Assembly (NCBI GenBank): GCA_964393865.1
Contig: CAYMUW010000007.1
Coordinates: 24,008 to 88,007, forward strand
Reading direction: 5' to 3'
Origin: Suilimivivens sp964393865
GTDB lineage: Bacteria > Bacillota > Clostridia > Lachnospirales > Lachnospiraceae
DNA: 64,000 nucleotides
Made by a program: the position numbers and the translations under genes. Below the pieces are notes generated by a model, which made no database searches, had not been told where the DNA came from, and saw nothing but the letters and a program-made list of their open reading frames with translations. This document shows positions 50,546-60,103 of this stretch, piece by piece; position 1 is the stretch's first letter; every line of letters begins with the position of its first letter.

Positions 50546-52804
50546 TTAAAAATTGCGGTACTGTTTAATCGTTATATGCCCCTCATCCACATGAACAGTA
50601 ACCGCTCCATCCTCCTTAGTTATCAAAACCTCGCTGCCGCAGGCGGCAAGCCGCTCCAGAGTTTCCGCTGCCGGATGTCCGTAGCTGTTTGTCCCGCAGG
50701 AAATAACCGAAAGATAAGGCTGTGCCCATTCCAAAAAATCCATATCCGTGGAATATTTGGAACCGTGATGCGCCACCTTAAGGACCGTAAAACCGCCTAT
50801 CCGGCTCTGTTTGGACTGATCCTGCCCTGTTCGGCTCTGCTCTGACATGCTTTGCTCCGCCTGGCTGCCCTTCATATAGCTGAGAAAATCCTCCTCCCCC
50901 TCTCCTTCCAGATCACCGGTAAGCAGTGCGCTGAAATTTCCGTAACCAAGCTCCAAAACCATGGAATAAGCATTGGCATCCTGCACCTCATAGCCCGCCT
51001 CAGGATGCAGGCAGGTAAGGGTCAGCTGCCCCTTTGAAAAACACTGTCCCCTGCTGATATAAGCCACTGAAATTCCTTCCTGCTCTGCGGTATGTACCAG
51101 CTCCATATATGTCTCATCTCTTGCCTCCTCGCCGATATCGGGAAGAATCAACTGCTCCACCCGAATGCCGTTTAGCCTTCCCTGTACAAGCAGCTCCTCT
51201 ATCCCGTTGCAGTGATCCTGATCCGGATGGGTCAAAAAAACCGCATTCAGCTTCCTGACCCCTTTATATTTTAAAAAAGGCATAATTCGATATTCACCTA
51301 CATTACTTACCGACGAGCTTCCCCCGTCAACCAGAAAGCAATATCCTTCCTCCGCCTTTATGAAAATACTGTCTCCCTGTCCCACATCAAGAACGGTAAG
51401 CTCCAATCCCGAGAAAGGGCGGACACTCAGAATCAAAACCGCAGCCATTGTTAAAAGCCACCTGTTCGGCAGCGCCAGCTTTTTCTTCATCAAAACCACC
51501 AAACAAAGCACCCCTAAATAAACAATCATCTGCCATCTATCCGGTCTGCCCAGGTTTAAAAGCTGCATAGGCAGCTGGTCCCCCATCCCGCATAGCAGCT
51601 CATAAATCCTGCATATTCCTTTTATCATCATTGCCAGCGGAAGAACCGCAAGCGGACATAGAACACTGGCTGCAAGCAGCAAAAGGCCTGCTGCCATAAG
51701 ATAGCTCATAAGGGGAATAACCATCAAATTTAACAGCACTGACCACACCGGGAACTGATAATAATACCACAGATAAACGGGCAGCGTAATCACAGCCATG
51801 GAGAGCGCCGAAAGCAGTGCCCTGACAATGCGGAAAACAGGCTTTCCACCCTCTTCCAACAGTCCTCTCTTATCCTGCGTCAGAGCAGGCGTAAGCATGC
51901 ACAGTCCCAACACGCAGCCAAAGGAAAAGACAAAGCCGCTTTGCCAGAGATAATAGGGCTGTCCGATTAAGATAATCACTGCCGCCGCTGCCAGTGAGGT
52001 GATTCTGTCGCAGGTTCTCTCCGTCATCACTGCCAGCATACGAAAGGAAAACATCAGGATTGCCCGCAGTGCTGATACCGAAAATCCTGTCATCATTCCA
52101 TACACCGCAAGCGCTCCCGCAGCCAAAGCCGCTGCTCCCTTCATGGGAATGCCGCACCTTCTAAGCAGCCTGTAAAGCCCCATGCCAAGCATGGAAACAT
52201 GAAGGCCTGATATTGCCAGAATATGTGCGATCCCGTTTCTCTGATACAAAGCTTTCAGCTCCTTGTCCAACCCGCCCTTTTCTCCCAGAAGGATGGTTTT
52301 CATTAGCGCCCCTTCTTTTTCGGGCAAACAACCGGACAACCTTTCTGACCAAAAGCTCTTGATGCGGTATAAGGTTTCTCCCCAAATGCTGTATTTAGTT
52401 GACTGTTCCTGAATGACTGCCTGATTTAGGCGGTACGAAATTCCAGATATCTGATAATAAGAATATGCATCAAATTGTCCCGGATTAGAGGGACTTTCAA
52501 AGGATTTATATACCCCTTCCAGCCTGACGATGCTTCCGATAAGCGGCTCTTCCTGTTCTCCCTTTAGATAGCAGACCGCTCCCTCGCCGGGCGGAGAAGC
52601 TTCACTTAGCTTTTTCAGGTATAAAACCCAGACTTCTCCACTACTCTGCGTTATACTTTCCTTCTTGTATATCCTGCCGGTAACAGTAACCTTATCCCCT
52701 TCATAAATGTCATTTGAAGAACGGGTAACAGGCTGTATCGCCGTGGCAAGACCCAAAAGCAAAATGACCATAAGGCAGAGTACGCCTAATGGACGTTTCT
52801 TCAC
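50546..52804 (-). CDS. comEC: ComEC/Rec2 DNA uptake channel
   Basis: 752-residue membrane protein that forms the DNA-import channel in natural competence. The N-terminal soluble part (30-170) with an OB-like fold is followed by the ComEC membrane domain (HILAISGLHVSMLG, GFSVSALRAILMF) and a C-terminal metallo-beta-lactamase nuclease-like domain with LDVGQGDSIFI and LTHPDQDHCNG. The full set suggests a functional channel, paired with the ComEA-like protein of the same operon. It follows gerM by 19 bp and precedes holA. Confidence 0.94.
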   Translation of the reverse strand: MKKRPLGVLCLMVILLLGLATAIQPVTRSSNDIYEGDKVTVTGRIYKKESITQSSGEVWVLYLKKLSEASPPGEGAVCYLKGEQEEPLIGSIVRLEGVYKSFESPSNPGQFDAYSYYQISGISYRLNQAVIQEQSTKYSIWGETLYRIKSFWSERLSGCLPEKEGALMKTILLGEKGGLDKELKALYQRNGIAHILAISGLHVSMLGMGLYRLLRRCGIPMKGAAALAAGALAVYGMMTGFSVSALRAILMFSFRMLAVMTERTCDRITSLAAAAVIILIGQPYYLWQSGFVFSFGCVLGLCMLTPALTQDKRGLLEEGGKPVFRIVRALLSALSMAVITLPVYLWYYYQFPVWSVLLNLMVIPLMSYLMAAGLLLLAASVLCPLAVLPLAMMIKGICRIYELLCGMGDQLPMQLLNLGRPDRWQMIVYLGVLCLVVLMKKKLALPNRWLLTMAAVLILSVRPFSGLELTVLDVGQGDSIFIKAEEGYCFLVDGGSSSVSNVGEYRIMPFLKYKGVRKLNAVFLTHPDQDHCNGIEELLVQGRLNGIRVEQLILPDIGEEARDETYMELVHTAEQEGISVAYISRGQCFSKGQLTLTCLHPEAGYEVQDANAYSMVLELGYGNFSALLTGDLEGEGEEDFLSYMKGSQAEQSMSEQSRTGQDQSKQSRIGGFTVLKVAHHGSKYSTDMDFLEWAQPYLSVISCGTNSYGHPAAETLERLAACGSEVLITKEDGAVTVHVDEGHITIKQYRNF

Positions 52805-52823
52805 ACTGACTCCTTTCTCTTAC

Positions 52824-53753
52824 TTACTGCCCAACGATTTCAAGATTTCTCTCAAAAACAGTGGAAAGACTGATGTTTTCCTTGTAATTTACATTGGTAT
52901 CACCGTTAATGGAAATCTGCACCTTATTCACGTTGGAAAGCTCCACCAGCGAATTGGTGATTGAGTATATGGTAACATCCGAGGTCACGTTATAAATCTG
53001 GGTCAGGAATGCGCTGTCCAAGTTTACATAACACGTTCCATCCTTTACGTTTACACTGACAATCTTGGTACTTGGATTGATCGTGGGATAAGCACCTTCA
53101 TTTTCTGCAGGACCCGCTATCAACTGCTCCACCACAAGCCTTTCCATGGAAATATTGCTGTTATACACCACGGATCTGGTCACAGGAAGTAAGCGCTCCC
53201 CATTTTCATCCGCCAAATAAAGAGTAAGCTTCACCTTTTCATAGGTGTTAATCTCATTTCCCTCATTATCAATAAACTGATCGGCGCTCATTACACCCAC
53301 TACCACTCCCGATGCATCGGCAAGGGGCTCTGAATTAATCTGAAAGGATACATATTGGATTCCCTGTATCTGCGTCATGGTTCTGACAATGGCAGCTCTG
53401 ACCAAAACCTCCGTGGTTACAGACAGCTGGCGATAGCTTTCCGAAAAATTTAAAATCAGCTGATCCTCGGAGATTGTATATCCAAGGAGATTGACAGAGC
53501 CGGACAAAGGAGCCTTGTATTCCAGCTTTTCCGCCGTCACGCTGAGCTGCTCTAACAGCTCTTCCAGCAGTTCCTCCCGTTCCTCGGTCTTGGAGGTATA
53601 TTCCCTGGAAATAACACCGGTCTCATCATAGTTTACATAATATACAGAATATTTATTCCCGTTATCGGCTTCTTCACGCCGGCCACAGGCGCAAAGCAGC
53701 ATCATTCCCATTGCCGCCAACAGCCCAAGCTTCCATCTCTTTACTGCAAACAT
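52824..53753 (-). CDS. gerM: GerMN-domain lipoprotein (GerM-like)
   Basis: 309 residues from the ATG at 53753, behind AAAGGAAG. Lipobox LLCAC with Cys23. Two GerMN domains follow (about 60-175 and 190-309), recognisable from LLGYTISEDQLILNFSESYR and VSVNVKDGTCYVNLDSAFL. In Bacillus, GerM is a forespore lipoprotein needed for germination and cortex-stage assembly. It lies downstream of the histidine kinase gene and upstream of comEC, so it is co-transcribed with a two-component system. Confidence 0.88.
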   Translation of the reverse strand: MFAVKRWKLGLLAAMGMMLLCACGRREEADNGNKYSVYYVNYDETGVISREYTSKTEEREELLEELLEQLSVTAEKLEYKAPLSGSVNLLGYTISEDQLILNFSESYRQLSVTTEVLVRAAIVRTMTQIQGIQYVSFQINSEPLADASGVVVGVMSADQFIDNEGNEINTYEKVKLTLYLADENGERLLPVTRSVVYNSNISMERLVVEQLIAGPAENEGAYPTINPSTKIVSVNVKDGTCYVNLDSAFLTQIYNVTSDVTIYSITNSLVELSNVNKVQISINGDTNVNYKENISLSTVFERNLEIVGQ

Positions 53754-53775
53754 ACCCTGCGCTTCCTTTCTCTGC

Positions 53776-55260
53776 CTATGCCAATACTCTGGTAAGCGGT
53801 ATCTTAACATAGAAGGTTGTTCCTTCCCCTTCCGTGCTCTCTACCTTAATTGACCCGCGATGCAAAAGCACCGCATTTCTGGTAATTGCAAGCCCCAGTC
53901 CCGTTCCTCCGATCTCTCTGGAGTGAGACTTATCCACCCGGTAAAATCTCTCATAAATGTGGGAGATAGACTCCTCCGGAATGCCAATGCCGGTATCCGT
54001 CACCTGAATGGTAAAAAACTGGTGATCCGCATCCAGCGTAACCTCAACCGTTCCCTGCTCTCTGTTATATTTAATGGCATTTTCCACAAGATTGGTAAGT
54101 ATCAGAGACAGCTTGACCTCATCCACCTCTGCAATAATCTCACGCTTACTGATCAGCACCACTTCCACATTTCTCTTTCTGGCAATGGGTCTGAGTCTTT
54201 TTAATATAATCTCCGTCAGCTGATTAATATCCACTGAGTTAATGTTTAATTCTGCGGCCGCCTTGTCAAGCTTAACAAGCGCCAGCAGATCGTTAATGAT
54301 CTTATCCTCCCGCTCGATCTCCTCCGCAATGTCCACCATAAACTCACGATAAAGCTCTGCCGGTACATCCTGCTGCGCCATAAGCGACTCCGCAAGCACC
54401 TTTACGGATGTAATAGGCGTCTTTAATTCATGGGACACGTTGGCCACAAAATCCTGTCTGGAGGCGTCCAGAGCCTGCATTCGCTCCAGCAGACTGTTAA
54501 AGGCGTCTACGATATGCTCCGTCTCCAGATAATCGGGTATGGAAATGGGTTCGTCCGTATATCCTTCACTGATCTCACTGATCGCTTTAGACACCCTGTC
54601 AAAAGGACGGATCAACACCTGGGCCAGCCAAAGGGCGATAGCAAAAATACAGAACACCATCAGAATTTCAATAATCAACGCCTTTCTGTTCAAAATCTCC
54701 ATGGTGGTCACAATGTTGTCGGTAGAGATACTGGTCAGCATAACCCCTCTCACTACCTCTGTTTCTTCCGGCATGTTTTCCGCAGCCATCTTATCGGAAA
54801 CCGTTTCGATAATAGGTATGGTAATCTCAATAAATCCGTTTACCGCATCATAATTAGCCGTTCCCATTCCCTTCATACAGCGGATAACCTCTTCGGAAAT
54901 AATGGTTTTCCCTTCACTGATGCCATAGGTATCCTTTACGATTTTCAGGTTTCCGTTGACAATGATAGTACGCCCGTTATACAGGTTGGAAAGCTGCTCC
55001 AGCTCCGCATTAATAACCTCCGATGAAGGGTCCTGCAGATAGTTATATGTAATCAGATGATTTGCAATAATTTTAAGCTGGGTTTGTGTGTCCGAAATAC
55101 GCACATTGACAGCGCGGTCCTCGTAGTTTTCCAGAATTCCCACGAGCATAATGACACTTGGAATAATTCCCATAAGAAATATAATGATAAACAGGCGGAA
55201 CTTAAGGCTCCGCCCTATTTTTAGATTTTTTAAAAAACTTACTATTCGATCAGCCATATC
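53776..55260 (-). CDS. Membrane sensor histidine kinase
   Basis: 494 residues from the ATG at 55260, with GAAAGGCAG upstream. Two membrane helices (about 21-42 and 190-212) flank a 145-residue extracytoplasmic sensor; then HAMP (210-265), HisKA with VSHELKTPITSV (phospho-His) and a HATPase domain with DTGIGIPEE and GTGLGLAITRN. The architecture is like WalK/PhoR-type kinases but without a PAS domain. Its partner response regulator is 29 bp upstream. Signal unknown; neighbours suggest an envelope or sporulation link. Confidence 0.93.
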   Translation of the reverse strand, partial: DMADRIVSFLKNLKIGRSLKFRLFIIIFLMGIIPSVIMLVGILENYEDRAVNVRISDTQTQLKIIANHLITYNYLQDPSSEVINAELEQLSNLYNGRTIIVNGNLKIVKDTYGISEGKTIISEEVIRCMKGMGTANYDAVNGFIEITIPIIETVSDKMAAENMPEETEVVRGVMLTSISTDNIVTTMEILNRKALIIEILMVFCIFAIALWLAQVLIRPFDRVSKAISEISEGYTDEPISIPDYLETEHIVDAFNSLLERMQALDASRQDFVANVSHELKTPITSVKVLAESLMAQQDVPAELYREFMVDIAEEIEREDKIINDLLALVKLDKAAAELNINSVDINQLTEIILKRLRPIARKRNVEVVLISKREIIAEVDEVKLSLILTNLVENAIKYNREQGTVEVTLDADHQFFTIQVTDTGIGIPEESISHIYERFYRVDKSHSREIGGTGLGLAITRNAVLLHRGSIKVESTEGEGTTFYVKIPLTRVLA

Positions 55261-55289
55261 GGCACTGCCTTTCATAGTATCTGCTTATC

Positions 55290-55970
55290 TCAGGCAAAAT
55301 AGTAGCCTACACCCCATTTGGTGTGAACATATTTGGGCTCTGAGGGATTCTTTTCGATTTTTTCCCGCAGCCTTCTCACATGCACGTCCACTGTACGCAC
55401 GTCCCCGGGATAATCGTTTCCCCATACCAGCTTTAACAGTTTTTCCCTGCTGTACACCTTATTGGCATTGACTACCAGAAGCTCCAAAAGCTCAAATTCC
55501 TTGGCCGTTAAATTAATTTCCTTTCCGGCCACATAAACTCTTCTTCCCTCACAGTCAAGCTTCATATCTCCGCTCTCAATCATCTTCGCAGAATCCTTGG
55601 GCTTAGGTGATGTACGTCTGATGATAGCTTTAATCCTGGCTTTTACCTCTAAAATATTGAAAGGCTTGGTAATGTAATCATCGGCACCGTACTCCAGTCC
55701 CAAAATCTTGTCCATATCCTCGCCCTTGGCTGTCAGCATAACAATGGGAACATTTGAAAATTCCCGAACCTGCTGGCAAACTTCAAATCCGGTCAGCTTA
55801 GGGAGCATTACATCCAAAAGGATAATATCGTATTCCTTTTCTTTGATCTTTTGAAGCGCCTCTTCCCCGTCATAGGCACAATTCACTTCCATTCCATCCT
55901 GCTCAAGGCTGAACCGTATCCCCTTTACGATCAGCTTTTCATCATCCACTACCAGTACTTTCTTCGCCAT
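55290..55970 (-). CDS. OmpR-family response regulator
   Basis: 226 residues from the ATG at 55970 (a GTG at 55982 also exists). Receiver domain with DDEKL acidic pocket, phospho-Asp in LLDVMLPKLTG, and K in MLTAKGEDMDK. The C-terminal winged helix has RTVDVHVRRLREKIEKNP and the wing HTKWGVGYYF. OmpR-family regulators bind tandem direct repeats spaced about 11 bp, so it is a candidate regulator for the TGCATC arrays at 37.3 and 46.1 kb; that link is inference. It is cotranscribed with the kinase. Confidence 0.94.
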   Translation of the reverse strand: MAKKVLVVDDEKLIVKGIRFSLEQDGMEVNCAYDGEEALQKIKEKEYDIILLDVMLPKLTGFEVCQQVREFSNVPIVMLTAKGEDMDKILGLEYGADDYITKPFNILEVKARIKAIIRRTSPKPKDSAKMIESGDMKLDCEGRRVYVAGKEINLTAKEFELLELLVVNANKVYSREKLLKLVWGNDYPGDVRTVDVHVRRLREKIEKNPSEPKYVHTKWGVGYYFA

Positions 55971-56009
55971 TCCTATATCCACGCCTTTCCCGCTTTTCTA
56001 TACACACAA

Positions 56010-56693
56010 CTACACGGTAATGCTGTCTCTGATTTTCTGAAACAGCCCCTCCTTAATCCCCTCAACATTCATAATATCTTCGATTGTTTGAAATAAACCA
56101 TTCTTTTCACGATATGTAATAATACTCTTTGCCTTCGTACTCCCTATCCCCGGAAGCGTACAAAGACGCTCCTCATCGGCGGTATTAATATTGACCTGTC
56201 CCGCCTCATCATCCGCTGTGAGGCTTCCTGAAATTCCTTCCCACAAAGCCTCTTCCGCCTCCTCATTGGTAGGCACATAAATTTTCATTCCGTCGGCGAT
56301 CAAATCCGCCTGATTTAAATAATCCTCTTTCGCATCCTGACGAAAGCCTCCCGCCGCATCAACAGCCTGATAAATCCGGCTTCCTTCCTCCAGCGTATAA
56401 ACTCCGGGATTTACTACCGCCCCACATATATGTACCACACAGACTTTTTGCTGTGTGAGCAGCGTTTCTTCACCAAAAGAAGCTTCCGCTGCATTTTCCC
56501 TGAACCTGTTGTCAGTGTCCGGTTCTGTGCCGGATGCATCTTCACGAGGCTCTTCCCCGGCGCTCTCACTGCTGGAATCAACAAACTGAACTGACACAAG
56601 CCCCCGCTCATTCTCTTCCTTCTTTTCACACCCCATGAGGACACAGAAAAGAATGACCAGAAGCCCTGCCGCAGGCTTAATTGCTTTTTTCAT
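56010..56693 (-). CDS. comEA: ComEA-like DNA-binding lipoprotein
   Basis: 227 residues. Lipobox LMGC (Cys22), then a charged linker to about residue 80, an SLBB domain (VCVVHICGAVVNPGVYTLEEG) and a C-terminal helix-hairpin-helix pair (VNINTADEERLCTLPGIGSTKAKSII). ComEA binds incoming DNA outside the membrane and hands it to ComEC, encoded in the same operon. The linked SLBB domain may bind polymers. It is the first gene of the operon; a promoter lies 50 bp upstream. Confidence 0.9.
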   Translation of the reverse strand: MKKAIKPAAGLLVILFCVLMGCEKKEENERGLVSVQFVDSSSESAGEEPREDASGTEPDTDNRFRENAAEASFGEETLLTQQKVCVVHICGAVVNPGVYTLEEGSRIYQAVDAAGGFRQDAKEDYLNQADLIADGMKIYVPTNEEAEEALWEGISGSLTADDEAGQVNINTADEERLCTLPGIGSTKAKSIITYREKNGLFQTIEDIMNVEGIKEGLFQKIRDSITV

Positions 56694-56742
56694 CGTTACT
56701 CCCTTCCGTATAACGGAAAGCCCCTTATAACGATTATATTTT

Positions 56743-56771
56743 ATTGTAAAATAATTTTACAGGATTGACAA
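56743..56771 (-). promoter_or_regulatory. Promoter of the comEA operon
   Basis: TTGTCA (56766-56771) and TACAAT (56743-56748), 17-bp spacer, on the minus strand. In the leader TTCCGT-TAT-ACGGAA makes a small hairpin whose 3' side touches the GGGAG ribosome site. Confidence 0.75.
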
Positions 56772-56789
56772 GCACTGAACTATTAAAAT

Positions 56790-57221
56790 TTATTTCCACT
56801 TAAAAATAACAATCCCTGCTATGGCTACCACCATACCGATGATCTTCCGCCACTCCAGGGGCTGCTTTTCCACGCCAAACCATCCAAGCAGTTCAATCAC
56901 ATACGCTACAATCAGCTGTGCTATAACGATCAGCATAACCGCTCTTGCCGGTCCCAGCATATCCATACTTCTGATTACCGTGTAAGTGATAAAAGCACCG
57001 ATCACTCCACCCAGCAGCATATATTTCGGTTCCACCTTTAGTAATGTGCCAAAAGAGGTTCTGTCCGCACACAGCCATGCAGCCAGACATACCAAAAGTG
57101 CCGTCAGCTGCACAAACACATTGGCAACCCAGATGCTGGAATCCTTCGTCACCTGCGTATTGAATACCCCCTGCACACTCATCAGAGCCCCCGATAAAAG
57201 GGCAATAAAAAATCCAATCAT
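56790..57221 (-). CDS. DMT-superfamily transporter YdcZ-like
   Basis: 143 residues with five membrane helices, the DUF606/YdcZ half-size transporter fold. The start MIGFFIALLSGALMSVQGVFNTQV is typical. Half-size DMT proteins usually work as dimers; substrate is unknown. AGGAGG-like GGAGG precedes the ATG. It stands between the comEA operon and an orphan solute-binding protein. Confidence 0.88.
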   Translation of the reverse strand: MIGFFIALLSGALMSVQGVFNTQVTKDSSIWVANVFVQLTALLVCLAAWLCADRTSFGTLLKVEPKYMLLGGVIGAFITYTVIRSMDMLGPARAVMLIVIAQLIVAYVIELLGWFGVEKQPLEWRKIIGMVVAIAGIVIFKWK

Positions 57222-57301
57222 AGGAAAGCCTCCTTAACTTCTTTCGTTAATTCAGCATTCCCATATGATTGGAAATTTATGCAAAGTAAAAGGCGAAACG
57301 G

Positions 57302-58861
57302 TTACGAAGCATCGTCCTCTCCCTGTGCCTCCTGCCTGTAATACTCTTCATCCAGATACTCTATTTCTTCCTCTGTTTCCTGCTCATCCTCAATATACTC
57401 TTCCTGATAATCCTCTCCCGTAATCTGATGCATAATCTGCTCGGAAAGAGCCTTTAATTTGGCATTGGCATCCGCACCGTTCCAGATTTCAGAAAAGGCC
57501 GCCTCAAGCTGTACCCAGAAATTACTGGTCTCCAGCATCTTGGGCATGGAAACGGAATTCTCATAAGCCTCAGCAAACTGCGCCAGTGCTTCATAATCAT
57601 AATTTACATTCTTTGCCGCAGACACCTTACCGGTTCTTGCATACAAAATGTCATTGTATTGAGAGGTCAAAAAGCATGCAAAATCATTGGCCGCCTCTTT
57701 ATTCTGGGAATATCCGTTTACTACCACACAGCCGGTCATCGAAAGCGATCTGCCTTTGATCTCGTCATTGATATCCGGAGCCAATATAATCCCGTAATCA
57801 TACAAAAACGTGCCTTCTTCCTTAGCCTGCTCCAGCTTAAGCACACAGTCTGAGGTTGCCATGGTAAATACCATCCTGCCTTCCATAAATTCATTTAAGA
57901 TAGATTCATAACTGCTCTTACTGGTATCTATGGAAAAGAACTGATTCAGCTCCTGATAAACCTTCATGCTTTTAATGGCGTTTTGATTGTAAATATCAAC
58001 CTGCGAAGTGTCCCAGCCGGCCTCCCCGCCCATATTGATCACATTGCCCACAAAAAAGTAATTGTAGAAGACATCCGTCACATCCCACTTAAATACGCCT
58101 TCCACCTGCTCCGGTGCATCGTAGCTGTCTGCAAAGGTCTTTATATCCTCAATGGTAGCCGGAAGAAGCTCTTGTATTTTTTGACTTATCTGCTCCTCGG
58201 AAAATGTCTCCTCCTGCGCTTCTTCCGCTTCTCCGGACTGCTCCGCTTCGCCGTCTTCCTCTGCCGCTTCCGCTTTCTTCTTCTCTATGCTTTCATTGGA
58301 GAGAAGTCCGGCTTCCTCCTCAGCCTGCACAGCCTCGGCTTCCAGTTGGCTTACCGCCATCTGCTCCAAATATGTTTTATTATACAAAAGGGCGCTGGTT
58401 TCAAAATAAAAGGGATAACCAATCAGCTTGTCCTTATAGGTTGCTGCCTGAAGCCCGGTTTTCATATAGACCTCTTCCATGGATACCCCTTCTGCCGGCG
58501 ATATTTCATCGGCAAGTCCTGCCAAATACGCCTTTTCCAGAAGGTCGTGCCCTAAAATATACAGATCCGGTGCATTGGCGTCCAGAGAGGATTGATTGAT
58601 TTGCTCCAGATATTCCAAACCGGATTCCAATACGGGAACAATTCTCACATCATGATTTTCATTGTAAGCAACGGCTGCGCCGCTTAAATAGGAAGTAAGC
58701 GCCTCATCCGCATACCACAGATAAAGCGTCTCCTTCTCATGTGTAAAAAACGTATTCTCCTGCTTTTCCGTAATCTGTCGTCCCGATTTGGCTATTCCAA
58801 AGGTAAGTGCTGCGGCTATGGCAATAATTGCCGCTGCCGTCAATCGCTTTTTCAGTTGCAT
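57302..58861 (-). CDS. Orphan extracellular solute-binding protein with acidic insert
   Basis: 519 residues. Residues 7-24 are a hydrophobic signal or anchor without a lipobox. The fold resembles family-1 solute-binding proteins (YLWYADEALTSYLSG, GYPFYFETSALLYNKTYL, AFSEIWNGADANAKL). Two features are unusual: a Glu/Ala-rich acidic insert at about residues 175-225, and an acidic Glu/Tyr-rich tail. No permease or ATPase genes are adjacent, so it may feed a remote transporter or act as a sensor. It starts 14 bp after the argD stop and may be co-transcribed with the arginine genes. Confidence 0.8.
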   Translation of the reverse strand: MQLKKRLTAAAIIAIAAALTFGIAKSGRQITEKQENTFFTHEKETLYLWYADEALTSYLSGAAVAYNENHDVRIVPVLESGLEYLEQINQSSLDANAPDLYILGHDLLEKAYLAGLADEISPAEGVSMEEVYMKTGLQAATYKDKLIGYPFYFETSALLYNKTYLEQMAVSQLEAEAVQAEEEAGLLSNESIEKKKAEAAEEDGEAEQSGEAEEAQEETFSEEQISQKIQELLPATIEDIKTFADSYDAPEQVEGVFKWDVTDVFYNYFFVGNVINMGGEAGWDTSQVDIYNQNAIKSMKVYQELNQFFSIDTSKSSYESILNEFMEGRMVFTMATSDCVLKLEQAKEEGTFLYDYGIILAPDINDEIKGRSLSMTGCVVVNGYSQNKEAANDFACFLTSQYNDILYARTGKVSAAKNVNYDYEALAQFAEAYENSVSMPKMLETSNFWVQLEAAFSEIWNGADANAKLKALSEQIMHQITGEDYQEEYIEDEQETEEEIEYLDEEYYRQEAQGEDDAS

Positions 58862-58875
58862 TATTTACTCCGTTT

Positions 58876-60072
58876 CTATTCTTCCAGACATTCAACCAGA
58901 ATATCCAGCATTTCATCCACGTTTTCCCTGGTAATGATAAGGGGCGGTACAAAACGAATAACATTCGTGCCAGCATTAATCAGAATAAGCCCCTTCGAAA
59001 GAGCCTTTATGATAATATCCCCGACCGGCTTATTAAATACCAGCCCCTGCATCAGACCAATTCCCCGTCTGGTTTCAATACAATCATATTCTGTGGCAAG
59101 CTGATCCAGCTTCTCAGTCAGGTAGTCACCCACCGCTTTTACATTATCTATTATATGGTTCTCCTCGAATAAATCAAGAACAATATTTATCGCTGCGGCC
59201 GCCAATGGATTACCGCCATAGGTAGTTCCGTGGTCTCCGCTTGTAAGGGAATTCTGTCCCACCCTTTCTGTCATCATAAAGGCTCCCACCGGAACGCCGC
59301 ACCCCAATGCCTTGGCCGAGGTCATAATATCCGGCTTTACACCATATCTCTGCCACGCATACATATAACCGGTACGCCCCATGCCGCACTGGATCTCGTC
59401 CAGAATCAGAAGAATATCTCTCTCATCACACAACGCCCTTACCTTTTTCATGAATTCTTCCTCGGCAGGATAAACACCGCCCTCACCCTGAACCGTTTCA
59501 AATATGACGGCGCAGGTCTTGTCCGTCACATTGGCAAGCACGCTTTCAAAATCATTCATTCTGGCAAAGCGGATATTTCCAATCATAGGCTCAAAGGCTT
59601 CACGATACTTGGGATTTCCCGTCACCGACAAAGCCCCCATGGTACGCCCGTGAAAGGAATGCTCCATGGCAATAATCTCGTGATCTGTAGTGCCATCCTT
59701 TAAATACGCGTACTTCCGTGCCGCTTTGACAGCACCCTCAATGGCCTCCGCACCGCTGTTGGTAAAAAAGATTCTGTCCATCCCGGAAATCTTTTGAAGC
59801 TTCTTCGCCGCTTCAATAGCCGGAACATTATAGTAATAATTGGAAGTGTGTATCAGCTTATCAATCTGAGCCTTTAAGGCATCATTATACTTCTGGTTAT
59901 TATAGCCAAGAGCAAACACAGCAATACCCGCACAAAAATCCAGATATTTCCTGCCCTCAATATCATAAAGATATACACCGTCTCCCTTGTCGAGTACTAC
60001 CTGATAACGGTTGTAGGTGTGTAACAGCGCCTTTTCCGCATCCTCAATATATTCCTGCATGTTTTTCATCAT
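58876..60072 (-). CDS. argD: Acetylornithine aminotransferase
   Basis: PLP-dependent class III aminotransferase, 398 residues from the ATG at 60072 (a TTG two codons earlier is not needed). TNSGAEAIEGAVKAARKY near residue 105 and the PLP Lys in MTSAKALGCGVPVGAF near 255 identify it. It converts N-acetylglutamate semialdehyde to N-acetylornithine; it may also act in lysine synthesis. It follows argB by 31 bp. GAAAGG precedes the start. Confidence 0.95.
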   Translation of the reverse strand: MMKNMQEYIEDAEKALLHTYNRYQVVLDKGDGVYLYDIEGRKYLDFCAGIAVFALGYNNQKYNDALKAQIDKLIHTSNYYYNVPAIEAAKKLQKISGMDRIFFTNSGAEAIEGAVKAARKYAYLKDGTTDHEIIAMEHSFHGRTMGALSVTGNPKYREAFEPMIGNIRFARMNDFESVLANVTDKTCAVIFETVQGEGGVYPAEEEFMKKVRALCDERDILLILDEIQCGMGRTGYMYAWQRYGVKPDIMTSAKALGCGVPVGAFMMTERVGQNSLTSGDHGTTYGGNPLAAAAINIVLDLFEENHIIDNVKAVGDYLTEKLDQLATEYDCIETRRGIGLMQGLVFNKPVGDIIIKALSKGLILINAGTNVIRFVPPLIITRENVDEMLDILVECLEE

Positions 60073-60103
60073 CTGCAACCAGCCTTTCTCATTTTAATAT
60101 CTT

